A DNA stretch of 64,000 bases from Oscheius tipulae (taxonomy: Eukaryota > Nematoda > Chromadorea > Rhabditida > Rhabditidae): positions 3,968,001-4,032,000 of the forward strand of contig JASJZH010000006.1 of the NCBI GenBank assembly GCA_037178975.1, read 5' to 3'. The position numbers and the translations under genes are program-made. Position 1 is the stretch's first letter; every line of letters starts with the position of its first letter. Under the pieces are notes generated by a model. The model was not told where the DNA came from. It saw only the letters and a program-made list of their open reading frames with translations, and did no database searches. Of this stretch, positions 10,919 to 22,458 are shown one piece after another.

Positions 10919-12487
10919 CTGAACGGCTTCCTTCTCCCCTACGCACTATTTTTCGTTACTAAGCACTAACTGGAAATCGCTAATGGCACCTAGAGTCTTG
11001 TTCTCTCGTGACAAAAAAAACCTTTTAAATGTTTGGCTCAGAGCATCGAGAGGACAAGACTTCCCATGTTTTAAGAATAACTACAATGTAGCCTTGAAGT
11101 GTTCCTTCCAGGTGGATGGCTCCTCTGGCGTCCTCCTACGCGGAACGTTTTCGCATGGCACGAGCCAATCGTCGAATGCCTCCCCTTGAAACGCCACCCA
11201 ATATTCAGCCGGTCCTGAAAAGACACACCCCGGATATTCCACAACATGCTGCTCAACAAAAACACAGAAATTGATTCTACGGGACTTCCTTTTCATCTTT
11301 TGTCATTTTCCTAGAGCTGTTAGCTCTGTCAAGTAGGGCGTATCGTCCAAGCTCCGGACAGATAGCTCTGTTCGTCGAGTTTTATCTCTCCTCATCACGG
11401 TTTACTTTCTACACCTTTTCAGTCATGTCAAATGAAGTTTTCTTATTTTCCATCTGTTTTGTTCTCGTCAAAGGAATTTGCATTAGCAGGCCTATCAACC
11501 CCTGAACATCTCATTAACATCATTTTTGTTTGCGAAAGCCAACTACATATATTCTCCATCTGCGAGCGACCTATTCTTATTCCACTGCCATCCTATTTTT
11601 ATTCCCACACAAATTAACTGCCTCTTTGTAGGGTGTTTCCTCTCTTCCTTTTGATCAGAACTCGTCTAGGAGCTGTCTACCAGAATCCTAGGCTGTTTCC
11701 ATTAACAGGAACATTAGTCAATGCGGAGAATAGCCTCTTCTGGTAACACGTTTCGGCTCAACAGTAGTAATAACCGCCCCTATCTAAAAGCTGTCAATCG
11801 CGTCCTTTTTAGGCCAACCTTCGGAATTATTAATAAGAACATTTAGCATTGAACCTGCTCCACTTTCAGCTTTCGAGCTTCTGTTCGCTATCGGTTAGAG
11901 TTAGTCTGAAAGTTAGCAGACTTTCTGTCTCGTTTTTCCTCGCCAGAAGGGCTTCGAGCCTTAATTGGTGGTCACGTATTGCTCGCAACAATTAGCGAGC
12001 CAGAGCAGGACACATTTTCATTAGGAGCTCTTTTCCAAAGAGATCCCAGCAGAATGTCCTGCCGCGTTCAATTTGGCGAGCTCTTTACGATATATTCTGC
12101 CATAAATCTTCTATGAAAGACAATTGCAGCTATTCAATATCTGTAGACCGCCACCTTCGTTCAATTTTCGTCCAAATTAAAAAGAAAGAGAATTGATAAG
12201 GCAATTTTTTGGTGGCTGTCGTTTTGGAATGCGGGCAGACGCCCTGCTGGAGAATAGATGAGGCTGAATCCAGTCATATCTCTGTTTCACCTCGGGCTCT
12301 GCGATCGATAGTATGCTGCAGGCATCAAGAACCCTTAATCATTCTCTCCCCAAAGGCTTTAGCTTTTAACTTTTATCTGGCTTCTTGCAGCTAATTATTG
12401 TAAAAACTTGTCTTATCGTCCTCTTTTTCATTTCCCTTTATTTACTTTTTTTCTATAAAGATGGTATTTGTAGTGAATGACGCCAGG
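10919..12487. other. intergenic, no supported gene
   Basis: Only short open frames with no family resemblance were seen on both strands. The stretch presumably holds the 3' UTR of the carotenoid oxygenase gene and the promoter of the TBC gene. Confidence 0.5.
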
Positions 12488-15400
12488 ATGAGTACCTTTT
12501 CCGACTTTTTCAAGAAAGCCAGCGATGCTATCAACAATCTGAGAGGTAGACGTTTTTTGATAATCATGAGAACCTCCCAGGAAACAACAATTATTTCGTT
12601 GGGAAAGACGGAGATATCGTTTTTTCCAAGAATAACATCTGCGTGCACGAGACCACCGCTGAAGTGCAGGATGTAGGCTACAAATCAGGTCATATACAAA
12701 ATGTAATTGCAGAAAGATGACGAAGTTCATACTCCTGGATACTTAACCATACATTGTCAGCATGATGATTCCATCGGAGCAACATTGATCCTTCAGTGGC
12801 TTCCAAATACAACGATTCACAAGAATCCTGCCAGGTTGGTAACTTTTTTGCATTGAAAGACATGTTTTAGCATCCGAAGTGTATCTCCCAGACCAAAAAC
12901 GCCACATCAGTCAAGTTCTGTGGAGAGCCAAGTAGGTTTTACGGTAATTGGTCGGAATTTACGTTTAGCCAAAAGATGATTTGGACGACTCTTCCGAGCT
13001 CTGCTCCACTGAAGATGACACGGTAAGCAGGCATAAGTTTGAGGCAAGAAAGCTTTCAGAGCGCCGCCACAACAGTGACTTCTTCTGAAATTCATGTCGA
13101 GATGAACGGGGATGTTATTACCGTCACTGCTATGCAAGACCGTCCTAATTCGCTGGCTCCCAAGGTTTGCTTCACGACAAAATTGCATCTTAATGTCTAA
13201 GGTGCATTCCATTACTACCACCCATAATGGAAACGGATTCAGCGGTCTGGGTGTTCCAACCATAAACCTCATTCCAAATACGCCAGTTGGTCCACAGGAA
13301 GCTATCGAGGTGGAGAAACCTTTTAGTGAAAACGTTATGCTTTTAGGAAAGTAATCTGAAAACGACCGAATCTTACTCACAGTCGTCCCTGTCGACTTCT
13401 GGAGCCGATGAGTTTTCCGACGTGGACGAGGATGGAGGAAAAAGTTCATCATGTGATGATAGCGATGGTGAATTAGAAGGACAAAGTGCAGCTATCACCA
13501 AAATTCGAGAGTCTTGTGCTTCTTTGTTAGACTCAACTCCGGAAAGATTTGCCATAGAACATCATCTGATGCTCACCGAGACCAAAGATAAGGTAGTATA
13601 CTCAGATTACCTACGGACACATAATTTTTAGGACGAATCTATTGCTATTGCCCGTGGAAGAGCCATGTATTCTAATCGTGCTAACAATGCCAGCTTGTTT
13701 TCTGTCAATTTGGGTAAGCATTTGGTCCATTTCCAGGGAGACGTACTTCCGTGTTCTTACATAGACATTTAGGATTGATGCGTTCGATGCGCCTGTTTTA
13801 CTCGAATACGGAATGCACTTGCGGCCAACTTGTGATTGCCAGTCACGATTCACGTTATAAAGTAAGTGCAAAGCAATAAATCTCATACCAGGAAGATAGC
13901 CGATGCCTGGTAAACATAATGATCTGTTCGTATTGTTATCTAGCGGGTGACCTGTATCCAATGCAAAATGGTATCTTATCAGGGTAAACAGTTTCTCAAG
14001 GAGTAATGTGCAACTATTGGATATCACAATATGCGTTTTTCCCAGATCCTACATTTCCATCATGGCGGATTGGACAAATTGGCTGAAATCTTCGAGCACT
14101 GGTCAGCTATTAAAGGCAAAAGTATGAAAGACGTAAGTACCAAAACATAATCACTGGACGATGATACAGGGTTCACCGTCGGGCAACGACCGACATTTAC
14201 TGATCTGCCAGCCAGCAGTAAGCAAAGGAGAACTGGATCCCGAAGACGGATTATACGATCAGCTCACGTGGGATTTGTGGAAAAGTTATAAAAATGCTGA
14301 AGGTCAAATCCACGATAGTACTACAGTTAGAAAAGCACGTTTACACATAGATTTCCTAACGGATCAGTATAGGCAGTCTTTTTCGCTTCAATGGAACCAT
14401 CACTGCGGAAAGAAATTTGGCCATTTCTATTGAGAGTCTATCCTTGGGCTTCTACTTTGGAACAACGAGAAAGTATTCGCAATGATAATTTCTTGGAATA
14501 CCAAAACATCCGGAGAAAAAGGTATTTGAACCAATTTTTAGCTCATAAAAACTTTTAGACATAAGAAGATGAATAGTCATGGCAGGCAGAACCTGGAATC
14601 CGTAGAAAACACAATTGAGAAGGACGTTGTTCGTACTGACAGGAAGAAAGCATTCTATGCTGGTGAAGACAATCCAAATATGGAGACTATGAAGTGTGTC
14701 ATCTTAGAAACTTATGCAAAACAATTTAGAAACATTCTTCTGAACTATGCAGTGGCCTATCCGGATGTGGCCTACATTCAGGGTATGTCAGATCTGCTAT
14801 CACCTCTGCTATTCACAATGAGGTCTTTTCTAATTCGATTCGAATTCATTATTCTATTTTGAAGGGACGAATCCGATGCCTATTGGTGTTTTGTGGGTTT
14901 AATGCGTCATACTGTCTTCTCGTCACATCCGCAAGGAAACGAGAATTTAATGGAACAGACATTGGTTGGGAATAACAAAGAAATACAATGAGAATTTTAG
15001 GAGTATTTGCGCGAATTGATTAAGCTACTTGTTCCTTCCTTCTATGGCCACTTAGCTGGGCAGGGAGGAGATGCTTTACAGCTTATGTTCGTTCATCGAT
15101 GGATACTACTGTTCTTCAAAAGAGAGTTCCCCGAGGCTGATGCCTTGCATATTTGGGAGGTAGTATCACTATTTGTCTGTTTCTGACCGAAGTTTTAGGC
15201 TTGCTGGGCTCGTTGTCGCACAGAACATTTCTACCTTTTTGTATGTGTTGCCATTGTATCAATCTATGGAAATGATGTCATCGACCAAAAGCTTCCTCAC
15301 GATGAGATTCTGCTCTACTTTTCGTCTCTCGCTATGCACATGGACGCCAAGCTGGTGCTGAAAAAGGTCTGGATCGTCAAAAAACCTGATCATTTGCACT

Positions 15401-15645
15401 ACACGAAATCATCGAACATGGGAACCTTGATCATTCCCGAATTCTTTAGCGATCATCTGGGATTATTGAACAGTTTTCAGGCACGTGGTCTCTTGCACAC
15501 TTTCTCTACCCGTGACAGAATCCCCTGCACACTTGTCGGTCTCTGTTCTATGGAACAGGAACAGTGGGACTCTCACAGACAACGTCAGCAGTTCGAATGC
15601 ACACAAGTACATAGTGAACATGCGTCTTGCCCTTACGGCAATTGA
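12488..15645 (+). CDS. TBC1D16-type Rab GTPase-activating protein
   Basis: A multi-exon gene encoding a TBC-domain protein that is colinear with vertebrate TBC1D16. The conserved N-terminal region reads GDIVFSKNNICVHE, then HTPGYLTIHCQHDDSIGATL, then a WLPNTTIHKNP segment. An acidic, Ser-rich linker follows. The TBC core shows ENTIEKDVVRTDRKKAFY (arginine finger) and AYIQGMSDLLSPLL (glutamine finger), then MFVHRWILLFFKREFPEAD. The tail CPYGN corresponds to the human SCPYGG. TBC proteins stimulate GTP hydrolysis by Rabs, and TBC1D16 has been linked to Rab4A and recycling endosomes. I chose ATG 12488 (MSTFSDFFKKASDAINNL) because it aligns with the human start; an in-frame ATG at 12461 is the alternative. 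Both catalytic fingers are intact. Confidence 0.92.
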
Positions 15646-16306
15646 TAAAACTGTGATCTCGTTTTTGCTATAAACTCTGTCATTTCCAAAAACTGTACTC
15701 TCGCCTCTGCACACTTGCGGAGTAGTTGTACTTTTATTTGCACTCAATGGTGCCGTAATGTCTTCCGAAAAAGATTCAACTCTATGTGGCGGGCCGATTT
15801 CTAGCTCGCAGAAAAGAAAAGTGATGCGAAAAACTGTGAAAGATCGTTAAGCTGTCGTTCTGCAAATTTTAGAAAAATGTGATACGGCTGTAATAGATGC
15901 TGATCCGTGATTCGGACGTCAGCAAAAAAAGCATTTGGTAAAAGTAAAGATCACACCCATTGTTCTAGATCTCTGTACTGGTTTGGTTCACACTAGATGG
16001 TGCATGAAATGTATCTTTTCTAATAAATGAAAGTAAATACTACACAGAATCTTCTAGGCGTGGCAGAATGTCTAGACATCATCTCCAGATACAGTATAAT
16101 GATCGACTGCACTGATGGGAACTATTCCATTAGGTGTCTGGCAGCAGCTGTTTCACAATATCTTATCGTAAAACAGCCTGTTTTGGCTGAGATTTTTGCA
16201 CTTACAAGGAGACGCCGCCAAGTACACGATGGGGTGGTCAGCTTCCGGCGGCTGTAGCGCACGGGTACAAAAGGCGCGAACTTAGTCGTAGAACAAGTCC
16301 ATACCC
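15646..16306. other. intergenic
   Basis: Probably the 3' UTR of the TBC gene and the promoter of the CAP gene. An AATAAA-like string sits near 16021. No gene was recognised. Confidence 0.5.
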
Positions 16307-17046
16307 ATGTTTCAACATACAGTCCTTCTCACTCTACCAATTTTAGTGTTCCCCTTTAGTGACCAGCTGTTCCAACAAGAGGTAAGCATACCAGTTATCT
16401 GCAACAAATAATTATCAGACGTTGACCTTGTACAATCAAGCTCGATCTGCTCATAATGTTCCGAAAGTGAAACTTAACTTTCGACTTTCTATGAAAGCTA
16501 AACTGTGGTCCGAATATCTTTCAATCATGCCAGGATCAACATGTCTGCGACATAGTGACGAGGGCAAGCTAAAAGCAATTGTTGTTCTAACTGTATCTAA
16601 TTGCAGGAGGTCAAAATATTTATTTCTACTGGTCAGTCGAGCCCATCTCTGAACACAAACTTGCGCTCAAATGTGCAGATGCTTTCTACAGGGTTAGTTG
16701 TCTTTTCCGTTACCAACACCCTTAAAATTAGGAGATTAAGTACTACAACTATGGCTACCCTGGGTACAATCATCCAGCTGCTCACTTCACCGAGATGGTA
16801 TGGAAATCTGTCACGGAAATTGGAATTGGTATTTACAAGAAAAAGTATACGTAAGTTTTTTATTTTAATTGCTTCATTTTGATATTCAGGAATCGCCACG
16901 GTGGTTGCGGAGTTGGTGGTACTGCAAGACGACCTGCCATCGGCTATATGGTTGTGATCCAACACAATCCGGCCGGGAACCGCGACAGTCGCAAGCAGTT
17001 CTTGGCCAACGTGTTACGTCCTGTTCGTCACATTCGCTTCATCTAG
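16307..17046 (+). CDS. Secreted CAP-superfamily (SCP/TAPS, GAPR-1-like) protein
   Basis: Exons are approximately 16307-16381, 16419-16554, 16607-16692, 16732-16850 and 16890-17046. A hydrophobic leader (MFQHTVLLTLPILVFPF) suggests secretion. The CAP fold is shown by LYNQARSAHNVPKVKL at the start, LRH, GYNHPAAHFTEMVWKSVTEI (CAP1 signature with its His and Glu) and GYMVVIQHNPAGNRDS (CAP2-like). Length and motif spacing fit single-domain GAPR-1-like proteins better than long two-domain nematode secreted proteins. Biochemical roles in the family vary (lipid or sterol binding, secreted signalling). Nothing here points to a specific ligand. The second exon-intron border was chosen to keep the frame. 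Confidence 0.88.
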
Positions 17047-17275
17047 ACATCGTCTCAACAACAAAATACCAAGTGATCTTTCCTCCTATTGGTCTCCAGA
17101 CTCTTTTGCGTCTGCGCGGCTCTTCCGACTTCCCAGTGCACAATCCTTGGGTATCGTTTGCCCCGGAAACAGGAAGTTCCCTCGTGTCATCCTACAATCA
17201 GTAGACTCGTTAAAAAAGTTCGTCATTCGGGCTCTCACGACTCTTATGCTGCTCTTGTTTTTACTACCAACAATT

Positions 17276-17281
17276 AATAAA
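17276..17281 (+). terminator. polyadenylation signal of the CAP gene
   Basis: AATAAA lies about 230 bases after the stop codon in an AT-rich tail. Confidence 0.45.
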
Positions 17282-17653
17282 TTTTTCATCAGTGTGCTAA
17301 CTAGCTCGACTTCCGCAAATTAGGATACCTAAACTATACTCTAGCATTTAATTTACCCATATTGGTAGTGCAGAACTTATTCTTCGGGGGTGTTCTAATA
17401 AGAAAATAGAGAGACAGAATTGCTGCAATATTGAATTAGAAGATTAGATGGAATACAAAGCACCCATCTGGATCCTCATTATTTCCTTCGTCACCAACTG
17501 CTACATAAGCTCTCAACTGGCGATCGTCTCGTCAGTCGCCTCTAAATATCTTTTACCAGCTGTACACTTGCACTGTTTTCTTGATTAAGGGCAACCACAC
17601 TAAACTAGGTCCTTCGAGACCTCGTTAGTATCTAACAGACGTCATTGTCTGCC

Positions 17654-17661
17654 TATATAAG
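17654..17661 (+). promoter_or_regulatory. TATA-box-like element of the neuropeptide gene
   Basis: TATATAAG lies about 70 bases before the ATG at 17728. A TTTTTTTCAG ending at 17720 between them could serve as trans-splice acceptor. Confidence 0.4.
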
Positions 17662-17727
17662 TTGAATCTCGATTTCGAACCACTACTTCGTGTCATTTTC
17701 TCTAGCCAACTTTTTTTCAGGTAAAGA

Positions 17728-18042
17728 ATGCTCAATTGGCTGGTCCTTTCCATGGTGCTCTTCGCCTGTGTTGTCAATGTCTTCGGATGGTCAGATGCTG
17801 TAAGCTAGCTTTTGCTTTAATATGGAAATTATCCTTTGTAGAGTGACTCCGATATGGATCAGGTCATGGGACGTGTCTACAGGACAGTTCTGTTGAAGGC
17901 CAAGAGAAGCCGTGAGTTTCCGAGCATCTATGAAAAACTATTTGAATCGCTTACAGCGTCCATGGGTCTGTCCCTAGCGGAATACATGGCCTCCCCTCAG
18001 GGCGGAGATAACTTCCATTTCATCCCTGGAGGTCGCAAATAA
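17728..18042 (+). CDS. nlp-49: Neuropeptide-like precursor, NLP-49 type
   Basis: Three exons: 17728-17799, 17842-17911 and 17957-18042. The leader MLNWLVLSMVLFACVVNVFG is a signal peptide. A short propeptide follows (SDSDMDQVMGRVYRTVLL), then KAKR as cleavage site. The mature peptide begins SPSMGLSLAEYMASP and ends DNFHFIPG, followed by GRK and the stop. The GRK end implies trimming of Arg-Lys and use of Gly for C-terminal amidation. From memory, C. elegans NLP-49 carries a nearly identical long peptide ending FHFIPS-amide that is reported to act on the receptor SEB-3. The symbol rests on that recollection; the neuropeptide nature is directly visible. The last intron (gtgagt to ttacag) splits the codon after the KR site. 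Confidence 0.8.
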
Positions 18043-18910
18043 ATCTTTGGGTTCTCATCAGCTCCGTCGCCGTGTCTCCCCGTCTCCCCACCATCTCCTG
18101 ATCCGCCGCTGCCGCCCGCAGATTTCTTTGTGATCATCTCCCCGTTATGTTGTGTGAAAGCCTCAAGGATTGCGCCATGCTATAAATCTGTTCAAAAATT
18201 TTCTCGTCTGGTCAAAACAGTAAATTCGCGGACTTCAGTTGCTCTTCATGTTGTCCGTGCGCCTTGTATCGGCGCGTCTCCAGCCTATCCTACGCGCAAA
18301 CAGTCTAAGCTGCTGCTGGCCGCCCCTAATGAAGCGGAGCCACCGTCACATTCGGCTATTTCTTCGTGTTGTGAACAGCGATTGTGACCGTTGCTGTGAC
18401 CGTTACGTCTCAAGCTGACCGTCGCCGCCGGCCACAACCGCTTTCAATGACTTGACAAAGTACAAGTATGCTATACACACATTTATTGCATCAAACTGTG
18501 ACAACTAAAGACGGTAAAACTTTTGGCATTGCTTAGATTTCACTTTGATAGTGAATAGCTTCTTTCCAAAGAGATTCTTTCCTCCAAAAGAGAAGGTTTG
18601 CTTTCAAGGAAAAAAATAACGTTCTTACTTACTAGGGCCCGCTTTTTCAAAACAGTTTTGCATGCTGAAATTGTACCTAATTTTTCTGATAGCAGCTGCT
18701 CCAGCCAAAGCTCTGATGCACAGGAAAGACGCAGCCAGCCAGACACAAAAACAGCTAGCCGGACGCAAAAATAACGAAGAGATAATGTAATCATCTCTAA
18801 AATCAATACAAAAAATAAAAATAAAAATTAATAGACAAGCTAAGAGGCAAATCAGACCAGCGACGGTGTATCATTGATATTGACAATAACTAACAAAGAA
18901 AGGAGAATCT
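18043..18910. other. intergenic between convergent genes
   Basis: 3' flanks of the NLP-49-like gene (+) and the DM13 gene (-). A C/G-rich patch at 18061-18125 and simple TGTGACCGTT-type repetition near 18370-18420 were noted. No gene is supported. Confidence 0.45.
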
Positions 18911-20761
18911 TCATATATTACAAGGTGGAACCAGATAGCTTGGAACTTCGACGCTTGCAATAGTCTTTCCAGTGTCCTCGTTGTATATTGAGAGAAAGTC
19001 AATGTCAAAAGTTCGAATTCCTTTGGGTAACCGTAGCATTATGTCTTCGCCCGAAAACTCCTCTAGAGGCTCGGCTCTGAAAGTAAAGAGATCAAACCAT
19101 TTCAAAGAACAAACATGTTATATCCCACAACTTTCGTTTTAGCTCTCTTCTCCTGACCGTTTTGTCCAAGTGTACCAACATAAAAGTAGGAACCTGAAAA
19201 ACAGTACTTACTCTAAGTTGTATTCACTTACGAAGTTTTGAAGGATCCGGTTTAAACGATAACTTTTGTACCAAAATCGTGTTACAGTTGAGGATTCGAA
19301 TTGGAGCTGATATGTTAGTTCCGCCTTGACTTTTCAATGGCGGGATTTCTTCTTCGTGTGGAGGGTCGACGTCAGCTAGCCAAATATGTGGAGTAGAAGT
19401 CTGTATGTCGTATTTTTAAGAAATTAACGCATGCTATACTCTGGTACAGTCGTTCCACAATCCCAGCCATTTGTAGTCTGTTATTTTCGCGCCATTCGTT
19501 AGGAAGAACAGAGCTTTTTCATTCTCGGCTGTTGGCACGATGAATGAAGCTGCTTCTAAAAAAGAACTAAAAGCCGTTATCAGAACACCAACCCTGACTA
19601 GGAGTTACTCTAGAGGATGCCTTTGTTGCCGTCTCCATATCTTCCAATATTGGCTCGAGAAACTCATAGGTGGAACTGAGATAGTCTTCATCTAGAGTTG
19701 TTGAAAGCAATGTGACTTTTGTCGTGGCTGTTACTGGTGTTGTCGTTGCCAGTTGTAACTTCTGTGGTGGTGTGGGGAACTCCTGAAATCGATTGCTAGA
19801 TTGATAAGAGCATGTATAAGCTAACCTTTGAATATTTCTGCTGAGCAAGCTTTTGTGAATGTTTCTTGCTGAAATTTAATTTAGAGGTTTTGACAAGATA
19901 CTTACCTAAACACGATTACTGGTTCAGTCGTGGTGATCACAAAAGACTTGGTGATTTTTGGAGGGAGAAAGATTGTAGCTGTTGTGGTTGCTGCTGTAGC
20001 AATAGGAGGAACTTCCTGAAAATGTAAATCAAATAAGCTTTCTAAAGTAGCACTTTTGCTTCCGGAAGAGCCACTTTATTCAGTATTGTTTGGTTTTCTT
20101 CTTTTTCGTCAGTCTCCTCCTCAACATCCACATATTCAATAATTTCATATGAAGCATCTTCATTCGGAGCTGCAGTCGTTTTGTCCAACCTTATCCTCCA
20201 GCGAGGATTCTTTAATGTGAGAGAATCTGTAATCTAAAAGTTTGGTTTAATCTCTTTCCCATACCAATCATATCTTCGATTCCCACTGTTTTCTTATTCC
20301 TGAAAAATAACTACTCTTGAGAACCGAACAACATACTCTCGCTTGCTTCTTTTCCGAGCTGGTATCTCTTCCCAGGAGAAGTCCATTTGTGCATACGGAA
20401 GTAGAACACCAGGTCCAACCTTATTACGAGTTTGTACCCTAGAAATCAAATTACCTGTCGATGGCCGTCCTCCGGTCTCGCTGGACCAATCATCACTGCT
20501 ATACCTGAGATACAAACTTCAATTATAACTCTACCACTCTACAGGATGATTCTTTAGGGGTGTGAACCAAGTTGTCGAACCCAATAGTATGTTCATCTGC
20601 TACAAAGACATCTGCTTTCACGTGCGCTTCTGCATCATCAATGTTCCCAACAGGTATTCCTAGGTATCGCTCACCTGAAATCGCTGTATATGAAGTAAAA
20701 CGAACTTTTTACTCTCGAGTGTTACCGCTAATGGAATAAGAATTAGAAGAAAGCTAATCAT
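18911..20761 (-). CDS. Secreted DM13-domain (Skeletor-like) protein
   Basis: Minus-strand multi-exon gene. The start at 20761 gives MISFLLILIPLAVTLE, a signal peptide. DM13-like segments follow: ADVFVADEHTIGFDNL, a GGRPSTG stretch, and later ALFFLTNGAKITDYKWLGLW. A second unit reads RILNCNTILVQKLSFKPDPS, SYFYVGTLGQNG, AEPLEEFSGEDIMLRLPKG and FDIDFLSIYNEDTGKTIASV. DM13 domains are found in secreted or matrix proteins such as Drosophila Skeletor and are thought to have a redox or electron-transfer role. Acidic and Thr-rich linkers lie between the units (EVPPIATAATTTATIF, ATTTPVTATTKVTLL). The splice between the exons near 20545 and 20505 could not be resolved in phase. A missed exon or a sequence error is possible there. 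Confidence 0.75.
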
Positions 20762-21328
20762 TGACTGGCGAAAGCTGTACGAAGCAACTGGTAGTCTTTC
20801 GGTTCGGGGTCACCGGGTTAAACTCGTGTTCGTTGCTTGCTTTGGGCAAACGCAATCTTCATATTGGAAGCGTACTGATTGGATAACAATGTTTCTAAAG
20901 TGAAGTAGATGTGATTTGACTCTAATACATTAGACATGTGTCTGCAGACACCAAAGTTTCAAGCTACTGGTTCCACTATTGCAAGATTTTTAGGTTTGCC
21001 GATCTAGTCGGCACGGTCGCAACATCTTTTTCAGGCTATCATCATGCCACTTGAAACGGAAGTATTCATCATGGGATGCGGCTTGAACCCACATGTCGTC
21101 CTCAAAATCTCTTTCAGCATGCGTTACACTTTTAGGAACTGAGCTTCTCACAAATTCCTCGGCTTTCGCTATTGTTTCCTATTGTGTCACAGCTGTTTCA
21201 AAGTACTTCCTCAAGCACATTATAGGTCTCTATGCTGTTGTTTTCGTCGTTTTCCCTAATTGTTGGAGTCTTAGCAGTAAGTCATCAGTATCTTTACTAA
21301 AAACCGAGTTGTTCAGTGGGATAGTAGC
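20762..21328. other. intergenic between divergent genes
   Basis: Shared 5' region of the DM13 gene (-) and the glutaredoxin gene (+). A short ATG segment near 21042 (MPLETEVFIMGCG) could be an upstream glutaredoxin exon but was not joined in frame. Confidence 0.4.
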
Positions 21329-21723
21329 ATGAAAGCTGAGGTGATGGACACTATTCAACACGAGATAGCGGAACATAAGGTATTTTCCACCTGCATTAAA
21401 CATTTCTGGTTCGTTTCAGGTCATTCTCTACAGCAAGACCTATTGTCGGTTTAGTAAAAAGATCAAGGCTCTTCTTCACCATTATGTACTAGAAGACATC
21501 AAAACCATCGAACTCAATCTCCAGCCGCTTGGAAGAGAAATGCTGGTAGACTAGTTTATTTTTATCTTAATAGTTTTAGCACTGTCTCGAACAGTTATCT
21601 GGAATTCACACTGTTCCCCAGTTATTTGTGAACGGCAGCTTCATTGGAGGCTACACTGACACCCAAGAGTTGGAAGATCAAGGCGAACTTCGCAAAATTT
21701 TCGAGTCGGCAGGAGTTTTGTGA
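21329..21723 (+). CDS. Glutaredoxin with a CRFS active site
   Basis: Three exons: 21329-21379, 21420-21545 and 21580-21723, about 106 residues, the usual size of a single-domain glutaredoxin. Family marks are VILYSKTYCRFSKKIKALL, GIHTVPQLFVNGSFIGGYTD (TVP cis-proline and GG(Y/C)xD glutathione site) and ELRKIFESAG. Surrounding residues are those of class I enzymes (SKTYCPYC), but the second active-site cysteine is Ser and the Pro is Arg. A monothiol mechanism, glutathione-dependent deglutathionylation, or Fe-S cluster binding as in CGFS proteins are all possible; none can be chosen from sequence. No targeting sequence is seen. The start was chosen at the first ATG in frame with the domain. Confidence 0.88.
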
Positions 21724-22458
21724 TACTTGTATTATTAAAAAGATTTAAAATATGCGAACACTTTGTCAGATGGTCGTTGTGCAACACGGACGACCTCAAA
21801 GGGTTAATTGGGAGCGAAGATAGGGCATGCACACAGCAGGTCACCTTGACATTGGATACTTGTTCATTGATCGCTCCTTGAACGGCTCCTATCTTTTTTT
21901 GAGCCAAACATTTGTAAGAAACAGTAGAATAAGCTAACTCCGGAACATATGCTGACCATCGTCTGTGTCTCACTCTCGGTTGCGCTATTTTCTACGGGAT
22001 ACGAAGACCGGTCCTCGGCTGGCCTTTCACTGAGTCAAGTCGTGAACGCTCTTTCTGCCCACCGTGTGTTCAATACGAGGAAAAATCTGCCTCAATTCTC
22101 TAGGCTACGTGCAAAGCTGTCAGGAGACGCTTATCATTCAGCTTTTGTCGTTCAACCCTGCTACGTCATTGCCAAGTGATTTTGCATTTGTCAGCCAATG
22201 CGTCGGCTGGAAAAGGCTAAAATCAGTTCGCGCCTCCAACTTTACTGTCCACCTTCCGATAAATTACGTTCATTGGATTATATGAAAACTCGCTTTCTAT
22301 TTTCAACCATTCCCACGCATTTTGGCTGCAGGTACACCCACTGACTATGTACTGAAATTTGTTTAGTTACACGCAATGTGTTCAAACAACGGGGGCGGCT
22401 TAAATTCTTTTCCTGGTTCTAACCCGCCCTCATTCTTCAATTTTTTCCAGTTCCAGCC
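21724..22458. other. intergenic
   Basis: A plus-strand open frame at 21949-22179 starts with a hydrophobic leader (MLTIVCVSLSVALFSTG) but has no supporting exon or family. The stretch ends in TTTTTTCCAG shortly before the next ATG, a candidate spliced-leader acceptor. Confidence 0.4.

Noticed and set aside
18061-18420. C-rich and TGTGACCGTT-repeating stretch considered as a non-coding RNA or satellite
   Set aside because: Repeats are too few and imperfect to define a tandem array, and no RNA family signature is visible.
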